A stretch of DNA of 64,000 nt from NCBI RefSeq assembly GCF_001493375.1, contig NZ_LN929769.1, forward strand, positions 1 through 64,000, given 5' to 3'. The stretch comes from Streptomyces specialis (GTDB taxonomy: Bacteria; Actinomycetota; Actinomycetes; Streptomycetales; Streptomycetaceae). Within the stretch, counting starts at the first letter, position 1. Every line of letters begins with the position of its first letter. Below are positions 1 through 7,796 of the stretch, piece by piece. Made by a program: the position numbers and the translations under genes. The notes beneath the pieces are model-generated. The model was not told the origin of the DNA. It did no database searches and saw nothing but the letters and a program-made list of their open reading frames with translations.

Positions 1-110
1 CTTCCTTGAGCTCTCTCATAGCTCGAGTTGTATGGATGATAGTACTGAGGATCCCACCAAGCACGGTCCTCCCCTCTCGGCGGGCAGCGGCAGAGGTGTA
101 AAAGAGCCCC
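1..110. other. Degraded Nextera adapter at the left edge (assembly artefact)
   Basis: Bases 77-106 read tcggcgggcagcggcagagg followed by tgtaaaagag, a near match to the Nextera read-1 transposase adapter (core agatgtgtataagagacag). Bases about 32-76 resemble the P5 flow-cell sequence followed by an i5 index. A C-rich stretch follows at 107-115. This is library sequence and not genomic DNA, so nothing biological should be inferred from bases 1-110. Confidence 0.75.
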
Positions 111-111
111 C

Positions 112-1290
112 CCCGCCGGCGGCCCCCCCGCCGCCGGCGCCCCCGCCGGCGCCGAGCCCGCCGCCCCCGCGCGCTGGCGCCCGTGGCGCTTCCGGATGAA
201 CAACGATCTGTGGGGCTCGCCCGTCGTCCGCGACGGGCTGCTGTACGTGACGTCGCTGGAGGTGCACGCGCTGGACGTGGCCACCGGGCGGCGGCAGTTC
301 AAGACCCGCGAGGTCGCCTGGTCCATGGCCGTCACCGGCGGACGCGTCCTCGCCTCGGACGGCCCCAGCCTCTACGCGCTGGACGCCACGGACGGCTCGG
401 ACCGCTGGCGCGTCCAGACCGACACCTGGATCTACGCCCTGCGCGCCGAACGCGGCACGGTCGTCACCGCCACCCGCGGCGGCGGCGTCGAGGCGTGGGA
501 GCCCGGCACGGGCGAGCGGCTGTGGGAGCTGAGCGGCGCGCAGTCCGACTTCGAGACCCACGACACCGCGCCCGTCATGCGCGACGGCGTGGTCTACGCG
601 TGGGGCGAGGGCCAGTTGTACGTGCTGGAGGCGCGCACCGGCTCGGAGATGTGGCGCCACCCGGTGGGCGACACGTCGGTGACCGGCGGCGTCCCGGTCC
701 GCGTCACGCCCACGGACGACGGCGTGGTGTTCGTCTGCGCCGGCTCCCGGGTGCTGGCCCTGGACGCGGCGACGGGCGCGGAGCGCTGGCGGTTCGACGC
801 CCCGGCCGCGATCCTGTGCCCGGCGACGTACCAGTCACCGGCGTCCCGTTCCGCCGGGGTGTACTTCACGGACTACCTCGGCACGGTCTACGCGCTGGAC
901 CCGGCCACCGGGGACGACCGCTGGCGGATCGCCACCGAGGCGCGGAACTCGCTGGAGCCCGTCGTCGTGGCGGACGGCCTGGTGCACCTGGGCAGCGGCA
1001 CGGCGATGTACACGCTGGACGCGGTCAGCGGCACCCCGCGCTGGCGCTTCGCGGCGGGCGACTCGATCGTCGGCTCCCCGGTCGTCAGCGACGGCAGGCT
1101 CCACTTCGGCTCGGAGGACCACTGCCTGTACACGCTGGACGCCGTCAGCGGCCGGCTGAGCTGGAAGCTGGAGACGGGTGGCGCCATCACCGGCACCCCG
1201 GCCGCGGCGGACGGCATGATCTTCGCCTGTAGCAAGGACCACTGCGTGTACGCCCTCGACGCGGCCCGCGGCACCCGCCAGTCGTCGTAG
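112..1290 (+). CDS. PQQ-binding-like beta-propeller repeat protein, 5' end missing
   Basis: An in-frame reading runs from the adapter edge to the TAG at 1288. It starts with an Ala/Pro-rich linker and then carries about eight or nine propeller blades of about 40 residues. Each blade has the signature LYALD-x-TG-xxx-W: examples are LYVTSLEVHALDVATG, YALDATDGSDRWR, YVLEARTGSEMWR, YALDPATGDDRWR and YTLDAVSGTPRWRF. The first ATG (196) lies inside the first blade, so it is not the real start; the gene continues to the left of the adapter break. An Ala/Pro linker ahead of such a propeller is common in actinobacterial Ser/Thr kinase-PQQ fusions. That a lost N-terminal kinase domain belongs here is inference only. 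The family usually acts as an extracytoplasmic binding or scaffold module. Confidence 0.85.
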   Translation, partial: PAGGPPAAGAPAGAEPAAPARWRPWRFRMNNDLWGSPVVRDGLLYVTSLEVHALDVATGRRQFKTREVAWSMAVTGGRVLASDGPSLYALDATDGSDRWRVQTDTWIYALRAERGTVVTATRGGGVEAWEPGTGERLWELSGAQSDFETHDTAPVMRDGVVYAWGEGQLYVLEARTGSEMWRHPVGDTSVTGGVPVRVTPTDDGVVFVCAGSRVLALDAATGAERWRFDAPAAILCPATYQSPASRSAGVYFTDYLGTVYALDPATGDDRWRIATEARNSLEPVVVADGLVHLGSGTAMYTLDAVSGTPRWRFAAGDSIVGSPVVSDGRLHFGSEDHCLYTLDAVSGRLSWKLETGGAITGTPAAADGMIFACSKDHCVYALDAARGTRQSS

Positions 1291-1310
1291 CGCGCGGTCG
1301 CCGGGCCGGT

Positions 1311-1358
1311 CGTTCGTCGGGTGCCGGGTCGGGCCGCTCGTTCGTCGGGTGCCGGGTC
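1311..1358. repeat. Two 20-bp direct copies, 28-bp period
   Basis: The 20-mer cgttcgtcgggtgccgggtc occurs at 1311-1330 and again at 1339-1358. It fills the space between the convergent ends of the PQQ protein and the membrane phosphodiesterase gene, and the second copy reaches the stop codon of the latter. No function is apparent; it may be a small tandem duplication. Confidence 0.8.
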
Positions 1359-3168
1359 AGTTCAGGAAGACCGTCGTGGTCAGGGGCAGATGGTCGGACG
1401 TCCGGGTGTCGGTGAGGCGGAAGTCCGCGAAGGAGACGCCCGCCGCGCCGAGGATCCAGTCCACGCGGCGTGCGGGGGAGACCGCCGTGTCGCGGTCCGG
1501 GTCGCCGTTCTCGTCCTGCGCGCTGCGGAAGCCCGCGTCGCGGAGCCGGTCGATCTCCGGCGAGCCGGGGAGGGCGTTGAGGTCACCGGCGAGCACCGTG
1601 TGCGGGTCGTCCCCGGTGGCGCGCAGCAGCGGGCCGAGCTGCTCCAGGCGCGTGTCCGGGTCGCTCCCGCCGTCCAGGTGGGTGGTGACGACGCGGGCCT
1701 GTTCGCCGTCCACGAGACCGACCTCGACCCGCGCCCAGGAACGCCCGCCCGGCAGACCGCCGGACGCCGATTCCCGCACGGGCAGGCTGGTCAGGACGAG
1801 GTTGCCGGTCTGCCGGTCGGCCGCCCGCGCCCAGACCGTCTCGACGTCGAGGTGACGTTCCAGCCAGGCCGCCAGGTCCAGACCGCCCGCGCCGGACGCG
1901 CCGCGCGGCACCTCCTGGAGGACCACGACATGCGCCCGGGACTCCTCGATCACCTCCAGGATCGCCTCCGGCGCCGGCTCGCCGTCGCGGTCCACGGCGC
2001 CGTGCACGTTCCACGTCAGGAGCCGGTACACGCCGCCGGCCGTGTCCGTGGGCAGCGGGTCGGGCGCGGGCCGGGCCGCGGCCAGCGGCGGCGGCACGGC
2101 GAGCAGCAGCGCGGCCACCACCAGCGGGACGAACCGGTCCGCCGCCGGGCCCGTGCCCGCGCCGGTGCTCGTGCCGGGGTCGCCCGGCGCCGGGTGGAAC
2201 GCCGCCGCCAGGGCCAGGCCCAGCGCGGCCAGGGCGGCGCACACGACCAGCGCGGCGAAGCCGTCCGGCAGCACCAGCAGTGTCGCCCCGAGCGCGCCGC
2301 CCGCGCCCGCCAGGGCGAGGTCGGCCAGCGGGCCCCGGCCGGTGCCCAGGCGGGCCGCCAGCGCCCGGCGCAGCAGGGCGGGCAGCACCGCCACCCCGGC
2401 CAGGGCGGCGACCGGCGACAGGGCGGGCAGCCACGCGATCACCAGCACGGCCACCGGCAGCACGGCCACCGCCGCCCGGTGCGGCAGCCGCACCGGCAGG
2501 AGCAGGACGGCGAGGACCGTTCCCGCCGCGATCCACAGCCCGGCGGCCGCGGGCGAGATCCCGGCGCGCGCCGCGATCAGCCCCGGCGAGGCCAGCAGCA
2601 CCGCGTACAGGCCGAGCGCGGGCCCCAGCAGCCCCGGCTCGGCGCCGCCGTCCGCGACCGTCTCGCCGGTCGCCTCGCGGTCCGCGCGCCACGCGAGCAC
2701 GCCGAGCGGCGCGGCCACGAAGAGCGCGATCAGCCAGCCCGTGAAGCCGCCGCGCCGCACCGGGTCCAGCAGGTCGAGCGCCAGCCGCAGCGCGACGTCC
2801 GCGCCCACGCCCAGCGCGACCGCCCGCGCGGCGCTCTCCGGCCCGCCGGTGGCGTCGGCGGCCGTGCAGCGGCGGACGACGAGCAGCAGCGCGGCGAGCG
2901 CCGCACCCGTGACCAGCGCGACGACGGGAACGGTCCGGGCCGCCGGGAACGGCGCCACCAGCCGGGCCACCACCAGCGCGCCCGCGGCCGAGGTCGCCGC
3001 GCGCCTGCTGCCCAGCCACCACGGCAGGGGCCCGGCCGCCGCGGCGGCGCACAGTGCCGGCACGGCCGCCGCGACCGTTCCCGTGGTGCCCCACAGCCGC
3101 AGCGATTCGAGGGTGACCAGCGTGGTCACGGCGGTGAGCAGGGGCAGCGGCGGCGCGGCAGGGATCAT
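1357..3168 (-). CDS. Membrane protein with C-terminal endonuclease/exonuclease/phosphatase domain
   Basis: The product has about 603 residues from the ATG at 3168. A longer reading back to 3561 would overlap the divergent gene at 3287, so the ATG just outside it was chosen. The first 350 residues are a run of hydrophobic segments (about 10 or more membrane helices). The C-terminal 250 residues are an EEP-fold hydrolase: LLTWNVHG, VVLQEVP, TTHLDGGSD, LAGDLNALPGS, RVDWIL and the closing TSDHLPLTTTVFL supply the Asn/Glu/Asp/His metal and catalytic residues. The family cleaves phosphodiesters (DNase I, sphingomyelinase and inositol phosphatase types); the substrate here is unknown. The hydrolase domain follows the last helix, so its side of the membrane depends on helix count. 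It converges with the PQQ gene. Confidence 0.8.
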   Translation of the reverse strand: MIPAAPPLPLLTAVTTLVTLESLRLWGTTGTVAAAVPALCAAAAAGPLPWWLGSRRAATSAAGALVVARLVAPFPAARTVPVVALVTGAALAALLLVVRRCTAADATGGPESAARAVALGVGADVALRLALDLLDPVRRGGFTGWLIALFVAAPLGVLAWRADREATGETVADGGAEPGLLGPALGLYAVLLASPGLIAARAGISPAAAGLWIAAGTVLAVLLLPVRLPHRAAVAVLPVAVLVIAWLPALSPVAALAGVAVLPALLRRALAARLGTGRGPLADLALAGAGGALGATLLVLPDGFAALVVCAALAALGLALAAAFHPAPGDPGTSTGAGTGPAADRFVPLVVAALLLAVPPPLAAARPAPDPLPTDTAGGVYRLLTWNVHGAVDRDGEPAPEAILEVIEESRAHVVVLQEVPRGASGAGGLDLAAWLERHLDVETVWARAADRQTGNLVLTSLPVRESASGGLPGGRSWARVEVGLVDGEQARVVTTHLDGGSDPDTRLEQLGPLLRATGDDPHTVLAGDLNALPGSPEIDRLRDAGFRSAQDENGDPDRDTAVSPARRVDWILGAAGVSFADFRLTDTRTSDHLPLTTTVFLN

Positions 3169-3286
3169 GGGGCGGAGGTTAGTGCCCCCGGACGGGTCGC
3201 CACCGTTCGGGGTGCGGGCCCGGTGGGGGGCGCGTAGCGTCGAAAGACGAGCCGTCAGTTGACTCACCGACCGAGGGAGGCTCGTC

Positions 3287-3832
3287 ATGTGGCGCAACAC
3301 GTTCGGCTTCGTGCTCGCCGCCATCGCCGCCGCAGCCGCTGTGGCCAGCGTTTTCTTCGACTGGTACGGCGCCCGCGACGGTCGGCACTTCAAGTGGACG
3401 GAGCTGTTCACGACCGACGGGGTCACGGCCGGGAACGCCGCTCTCTTCGAGGGAATGTTCCTGCCGATGCTGGTCGCCGCCGCCCTGGCGCTGGCCGCGA
3501 TCCTGCTCCGCTCGCGCCTGCTGATGCTCCTCGCGGGCATCACCGCGCTGGGCTTCACCATTCTGTGGATGATCCGTCAGTACCAGGTCACCGACAGCCT
3601 CACCATCGGCTCCACCGGGCTCAAGTGGCCCGTCGCCGTGGCGCTGGCCTCGGGCCTGCTGCTGCTGTTCAGCGCGGGCGGCATGGCGGGGCGCCACGTC
3701 CGCGCACACCGCGCCCCCGCCACCGAGCCGCGGACCGGCGGCGAGATCCACGAGGGCCCGTGGCCGCGCGACGCGGAAGCGCCCGGCACGGCCGAATCCG
3801 ACAAACCCTCCCGCCGCCGCCACGCGGCCTGA
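3287..3832 (+). CDS. Small integral membrane protein of unknown function
   Basis: The product has 181 residues and starts at an ATG preceded by gagggaggctcgtc, a good Shine-Dalgarno site. Four hydrophobic segments are visible: residues about 5-25, 60-78, 83-100 and 117-135. A hydrophilic, Arg-rich, Pro-containing tail follows and ends KPSRRRHAA. I do not recognise the family. It is divergent from the membrane phosphodiesterase gene with a 118-bp shared upstream region. Confidence 0.75.
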   Translation: MWRNTFGFVLAAIAAAAAVASVFFDWYGARDGRHFKWTELFTTDGVTAGNAALFEGMFLPMLVAAALALAAILLRSRLLMLLAGITALGFTILWMIRQYQVTDSLTIGSTGLKWPVAVALASGLLLLFSAGGMAGRHVRAHRAPATEPRTGGEIHEGPWPRDAEAPGTAESDKPSRRRHAA

Positions 3833-3917
3833 CCCCGCTCGCCGCCACGGGCCGTGGACCGCCACGGCCCGCGGCGGCGGCGTGCCTTGTCGCCCGGGGC
3901 CGCGTCGGGGGCCTCGT

Positions 3918-4661
3918 TCAGGCGAGGCCGCCTGTCGCGCGGAGGTTCTGGCCGGTCACCCAGCGGGCGTCGGGCGAGGCGAGGAAGGCGACCACATCGG
4001 CCACGTCGGCGGGCTCGCCGAGGCGGCCGAGGGGCGTCAGGGCGGGGACGCGGGCCAGGGACTCGGCGGTGTTCGCGCCGCGCAGCAGGTCCGTGTCGGT
4101 GGCGCCGGGGGAGACCACGTTCACCGTGATGCCGCGCTCGCCCAGTTCCACGGCGGCGACCGCGCAGAGCTGTTCGAGCGCGCCCTTGCTCGCCGCGTAC
4201 GGGCCGACGCCCGGCGCGTGGCGGACGGTGTTGAGCGAGGAGATCCCGATGATCCGCCCGCCGTCGCGCATGTGGCGGGCGGCGTGGCGCGTTGTCAGGA
4301 ACGCCGCCCTGGCGTTGGCCGCCATCATGGCGTCGTACTGCTCCTCGTCCGTCTCCGCGATCCTCGTCGGAGTGAACGTCAGCGCCGCGTTGTTGACCAG
4401 GATGTCCAGGCCGCCGAGCAGCTCGTCCGCCCGCCGCATCAACTGTTCCGCCGCGCCGGGCCCGGTGAAGTCCGCCGCCACCGCGTGGGCCGTGCCGCCC
4501 GCCCGCGCGACCGTCCGCGCCACCTCCTCGGCCGCCGCCGCGTTCGTCGCGTAACCGAACACGACGTGCGCGCCGTCGCGCGCCAGCCGTTCCACGATCG
4601 CGCGCCCGATGCCGCGCGAACCGCCGGTGACGACCGCCGCCTTGCCGTCCAGGACACCCAT
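3918..4661 (-). CDS. Short-chain dehydrogenase/reductase (SDR)
   Basis: This is a 247-residue classical SDR, the usual length for the family. It has the Rossmann motif TGGSRGIGRA (residues about 13-22), the structural NNAA motif (ILVNNAALT), and the catalytic Ser/Tyr/Lys set with S in GISSLN and YAASK. The C-terminal region has NVVSPGATDTD and ends with the usual VTGQNLRATGG. The members are cytosolic NAD(P)-dependent oxidoreductases of carbonyl or hydroxyl groups. The G-x-x-G-S-R start resembles NADP-preferring FabG-like enzymes, but the substrate cannot be read from sequence. It starts at ATG 4661, about 110 bp from the divergent gene at 4771. Confidence 0.9.
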   Translation of the reverse strand: MGVLDGKAAVVTGGSRGIGRAIVERLARDGAHVVFGYATNAAAAEEVARTVARAGGTAHAVAADFTGPGAAEQLMRRADELLGGLDILVNNAALTFTPTRIAETDEEQYDAMMAANARAAFLTTRHAARHMRDGGRIIGISSLNTVRHAPGVGPYAASKGALEQLCAVAAVELGERGITVNVVSPGATDTDLLRGANTAESLARVPALTPLGRLGEPADVADVVAFLASPDARWVTGQNLRATGGLA

Positions 4662-4770
4662 GCCGATCACCCTAGGCGGCACCCCGGCACGCCGGGAGCG
4701 CCCCCCGGCCGTTCCCCCGAACGACTGAATCCGGCGCGCGGGGACGGTCCGTCCCGCGTTCCATGGCGGT

Positions 4771-5820
4771 ATGGACAAGGGTCCCCGCGAGACGGACGAG
4801 GGTCCCCGCGAGCCCGGATCACGGCGCGCGCGCCGCAGGTCGCGCGGCGGCCGGGCGTCGTGGCGCGAGCGGGCTCTCGCGGAGATCGCCAGCCTCGAAT
4901 ACGCGCTGGAGCGCATCAAGAGCCGCAGATTCGTCGCCGCCGCCAAACGGACCAAGCTGGACGGCGTCGAGCGGCAGCTAGCGCGGGCCAGGGAGGCGGC
5001 GGCCGACAAGAGCACGGTGAAGGCCGCCTGGTACGGGTCCGACGTGGACGCGACATGGTCGAACATCCATCAGGTCGAGGTCGAGCTGCTCCAGATCGCG
5101 CCGTCCGACGAGCTGAAGTGGTGGTCCGCCGACGTACTGGCCCGCGTCCGGCAGCACCTCCCGCCGCAGGACCCGCGCCGCCGCGCCCTGGAGGAGCGGC
5201 TCACCGCGAGCGGCCAGCGGCTGCTGCCCGACTTCCGCGAGCTGGCGGTCCGGGCGCTGAAGGCGGCGCACGGCGCCGAGGAGTCGGAACGGGCCAGGGT
5301 GCGGTCGTTCCGGAACTGCCTGTTCGGCGCCACGGTGATGATGACGTGCATCGCCGTGGCCTTCGCCGTCTGGGGCGCCGCGCGGCCGACCGTGTTCGAC
5401 ATGTGCTTCCACGACGCCCGGCAGAAGGCGCCCGCCTGCCCCACCGGCAACAAGCTGTCGAGCTGGGACGTGCTGACCACCGAGGCGGTCGGCCTCGCGA
5501 CGGCGGCCCTGGCCGGCGCGGCCTCGCTGCGGCGCATCCAGGGCACCACGACGCCGTACATGGTGCCGATGTCGCTGATGATGCTGAAGCTCCCGGCCGG
5601 GGCCGTGGCCGCCGTCATCGGCCTGCTCCTGGTGCGCGGCAGCGTGGTGCCCGGACTGTCGGATCTCGACACGCCGGGGCAGATCCTGGCCTGGGCCGCC
5701 ATCTTCGGCGCGGCGCAGGAGGCGGTCACGCACCAGGTGGACCGCCGGGGGCAGGAGGTGCTGGAGAAGGTGCGCGGTCACGGCCGCGCGTTCCACGAGC
5801 AGGACGCGGGCACCGCCTAG
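4771..5820 (+). CDS. Membrane protein with charged/coiled N-terminal half, unknown function
   Basis: The 349-residue protein starts at ATG 4771. Residues 1-40 are very basic (RRARRRSRGGR). Residues about 30-180 are charged and probably helical. The C-terminal half has four or so hydrophobic segments: about 189-207, 233-250, 267-289 and 305-320. Two Cys residues (FDMCFHD and PACPTGNK) lie between the first two membrane segments and could form a disulfide outside the membrane. I do not recognise a family. Its stop codon overlaps the convergent NADP-reductase gene by 4 bp. Confidence 0.7.
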   Translation: MDKGPRETDEGPREPGSRRARRRSRGGRASWRERALAEIASLEYALERIKSRRFVAAAKRTKLDGVERQLARAREAAADKSTVKAAWYGSDVDATWSNIHQVEVELLQIAPSDELKWWSADVLARVRQHLPPQDPRRRALEERLTASGQRLLPDFRELAVRALKAAHGAEESERARVRSFRNCLFGATVMMTCIAVAFAVWGAARPTVFDMCFHDARQKAPACPTGNKLSSWDVLTTEAVGLATAALAGAASLRRIQGTTTPYMVPMSLMMLKLPAGAVAAVIGLLLVRGSVVPGLSDLDTPGQILAWAAIFGAAQEAVTHQVDRRGQEVLEKVRGHGRAFHEQDAGTA

Positions 5821-6470
5821 GCCGGGTCCGTTCCCGGGCCCGTCGGCACGGCCGGGACCACCCGGACGTTGAACCGGTGCGTGCCCAGCGCTCCGGCGAT
5901 GCCGAGGAACAGCAGCGCGAAGTGCTCCTGGCCGCGCGCCGTGGCGATGTCGCCCAGGTCGAGCAGGGACGTCGCGGGCCAGCCGAGGTCGGTGAGCAGA
6001 GCGGCGACGGTGCGTTTGGCCGGCTCGTCGTCGCCGGAGAGGAACACGGTGGACGGCCCCTCCAGCAGGTGCGGCGCGACCATCACGGCGGCGGTGAGCG
6101 TGCACAGCGACTTGACCACGCGCAGGTCCGGGTAGGCGGCCTGGATCTCCTCGCCGAGGGAGACGCCCGGGTGCGACAGCCGCATGTCCCCGGTGAGCCC
6201 CACGGCCACGTCGATCAGCACCTTGTCCGCCAGGGCGGCGGCGCCGATCGTCTCCAGGACGTCCAGGGAGGCCGTGCCGGGGGTGGCGTTGACCAGCACG
6301 TCGGCGGCGGCGACCGCCTCGGCCAGTCCGGTCACGGGATGGCCGCCGTCGGGCCTGCCCTCCCGTTCGCCGGGTTTGCGCGAGCCGAGCACGACGTCAT
6401 GCCCGGCGGCGGCCCAGCCGGTCGCGAGGGCGCGGGCGACATTGCCGGTACCAAGAAATCCGATCTTCAT
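5817..6470 (-). CDS. NADP oxidoreductase, F420-dependent type (Npdg/Fno-like)
   Basis: The product has 217 residues and begins MKIGFLGTGNVARALATG, the glycine-rich dinucleotide-binding loop of the coenzyme F420-dependent NADP reductase family (GxGxxG followed by VLGSRKP for NADP 2'-phosphate recognition). Further family features are NATPGTASLDVLE, LIDVAVGL and a C-terminal helical region. The family transfers hydride between F420 and NADP, but many actinobacterial members have unknown partners. F420 is made by fbiC about 6 kb away, so the cofactor would be available. The start ATG and neighbouring promoter lie at 6470-6530. Confidence 0.85.
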   Translation of the reverse strand: MKIGFLGTGNVARALATGWAAAGHDVVLGSRKPGEREGRPDGGHPVTGLAEAVAAADVLVNATPGTASLDVLETIGAAALADKVLIDVAVGLTGDMRLSHPGVSLGEEIQAAYPDLRVVKSLCTLTAAVMVAPHLLEGPSTVFLSGDDEPAKRTVAALLTDLGWPATSLLDLGDIATARGQEHFALLFLGIAGALGTHRFNVRVVPAVPTGPGTDPA

Positions 6471-6479
6471 ACCGCGACG

Positions 6480-6840
6480 CTAGTGGCGCCGGGGCCGCCC
6501 GGGATCGGACCGGAGAAGGAGAAGGATCATGGCGAAGGATGAGATCCGCATGGGTCCGGGGACCTGGGACCGGCGATCTGGGGCCGTGACCTTCGACCGG
6601 GGACCGGGGCCGGCGCCTTGGGACCGGCGCCTTGGGACCGGTGGTGGCCCGAGCGGGTCCGGGGCCGGGTGCGGCCCGGACGACGCCCCCTCCGCGCCGT
6701 CCAGGCCGAAACGCCGGCACCGGACCTGTTCGGCGGCTCCCCCGTCACCGCCGAACAGGTCCGGGGAGGCCCAACCGCGCACCCCTGTGCGGCCGGTCTT
6801 CGACGAGGATGGCAGGCACTCATAAACAAGCGATAAACGA
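6480..6840. other. Non-coding stretch with short repeats and a 17-bp inverted repeat
   Basis: I see no convincing gene here. Bases about 6550-6650 contain imperfect copies of gggaccgg(c), including ccttgggaccggcg twice in a row. Bases 6720-6736 and 6748-6764 are exact inverse complements (ccggacctgttcggcgg), separated by 11 nt, and would form a very stable hairpin without a T-tract. A 98-residue open reading frame at 6529-6825 exists but encodes low-complexity repeat translation, so I do not call it. Confidence 0.6.
6720..6764. terminator. Perfect 17-bp hairpin, probable terminator
   Basis: The arms at 6720-6736 and 6748-6764 pair without a mismatch around an 11-nt loop. There is no U-tract, which is usual for Streptomyces hairpin terminators. 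Its position, followed at 6841 by a second hairpin, suggests insulation between the two small-protein genes and the reductase promoter. A role as a protein-binding operator is not excluded. Confidence 0.5.
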
Positions 6841-6873
6841 CGTGGGGCGGGCCTTCGGGAGGCCCGCCCCACG
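6841..6873 (-). terminator. Terminator downstream of the small secreted protein
   Basis: A perfect 14-bp stem (cgtggggcgggcct at 6841-6854 with its complement at 6860-6873) encloses the loop tcggg. It lies 18 bp past the stop codon of the gene at 6892-7065, so it probably ends the transcript that comes leftwards from the SARP regulator region. Confidence 0.75.
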
Positions 6874-6891
6874 CCGCCTACCGGACCGCTG

Positions 6892-7065
6892 TCACTGGTC
6901 CCCCCGTACCGGCGCCCCGGACTCCGGCTCCGCTCTGAGGGGGTGGTGATCGGCGACGGTCACGATGCCGGCCGGCTGGGAGGCGGGGGCCGTTCCGGCC
7001 AGAACGGCGGCCAGAGCCGCGGCGGCCGAGGCGCACAGGACGAGGATGCGCTGCTTGCGGGTCAT
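6892..7065 (-). CDS. Small secreted protein with a DHHP motif
   Basis: The product has 57 residues. The start ATG at 7065 is preceded by taggag at the right distance. Residues 1-27 are a signal peptide: basic MTRKQR, a long Ala/Leu core and an AGTAPAS-type cleavage region. The mature part is about 30 residues (IVTVADHHPL, then an acidic/Pro tail ending RGDQ). The TVADHHP element reappears twice in the protein encoded just upstream (7219-7611). It follows that gene and the AfsR/SARP regulator in the same direction. No family is recognised. An AfsS-like or peptide role is inference from position and repeats only. Confidence 0.7.
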   Translation of the reverse strand: MTRKQRILVLCASAAAALAAVLAGTAPASQPAGIVTVADHHPLRAEPESGAPVRGDQ

Positions 7066-7218
7066 ACCGAACTCCTAGGCGGGAAGCGGGAGATGGACCA
7101 GAAACACGGACCGGATGAGCCGTTGTCCGAATGATGCTCAGGGACCGCACAGAAGAACCGGCCGCTCCGCAACCAGTGCGCAGCGGCCGGTCCTTGACTC
7201 GTGGCCCCCGAAGGATCG

Positions 7219-7611
7219 TCAGGCGGCGTCGCCGCTCGACGGGCCGTCGCCGGCCGTGGACTTCGCGGGCACCTGGGCCCCGGCGGCCGGAGCCCCCGTG
7301 GGGTGGTGGTCGGTGGTGACGAGCGGCTTGCGGCCCGCACCGGGACGGGTGACGCGCGGCGGCGTGACGGCGGGGTTCCCCGCCGTGGCCGCCGGCTTGT
7401 CACCGGCCTCCTCACCGGGCTCGGTCCCGGTGTCGGCCGGGGCGCCGGTCGCGGTGTCGTTCGTGGTGTCCGTCGCGTCGGCGGCGCCGTCGTCCTTCCG
7501 CCGGGGCGGACTCGTGAGGACCCCGTCCCGGTCCGTCGCGGGCTCGCTGGTCGGGTGGTGGTCGACTATGCGGATGTCGGCCGGCTCGGGCTTGGTCGTG
7601 GTGTCGGTCAC
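7219..7611 (-). CDS. Low-complexity Thr/Asp/Pro-rich protein with two DHHPT repeats
   Basis: The product has 130 residues. I chose the GTG at 7611 because ggggagaagacc lies just before it; an alternative TTG at 7662 has the GGAG directly abutting it. The sequence is disordered and rich in T, D, A and P. It contains two copies of a short element, IRIVDHHPTSEPA near residue 15 and LVTTDHHPTGAPA near residue 105. There is no signal peptide or membrane segment. The gene lies 185 bp downstream of the SARP regulator and ahead of a small secreted protein with the same motif. In S. coelicolor AfsR drives afsS, a small repeat protein; this gene may be an analogue, which is inference. Confidence 0.6.
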   Translation of the reverse strand: MTDTTTKPEPADIRIVDHHPTSEPATDRDGVLTSPPRRKDDGAADATDTTNDTATGAPADTGTEPGEEAGDKPAATAGNPAVTPPRVTRPGAGRKPLVTTDHHPTGAPAAGAQVPAKSTAGDGPSSGDAA

Positions 7612-7796
7612 GGTCTTCTCCCCGGTGATCGTGGACTCGATATCTGCGGGGCCGTCCGCCAACTCCCCCGTAGCTCACGGACGGCCCTGCTCTGCCACCG
7701 CCATCCCCCCAGCGGCGACGACGGCATGAGCCTGTCAGCTCGCGATAAACATTCGATGAATGAATCACGAGTGAGTGGACTGAGTGGTTCGAGTGA

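Noticed and set aside
3882..6542. An 886-codon open frame on the plus strand
   Set aside because: It is antisense to or in a different frame from the SDR, membrane protein and reductase genes. It consists of Arg/Ala/Gly/Pro-rich translation typical of high-GC shadow frames.
6529..6825. A 98-codon frame upstream of the hairpin terminators
   Set aside because: It is a translation of gggaccgg repeats and the inverted repeat, with no protein-like feature and no homologous motif.
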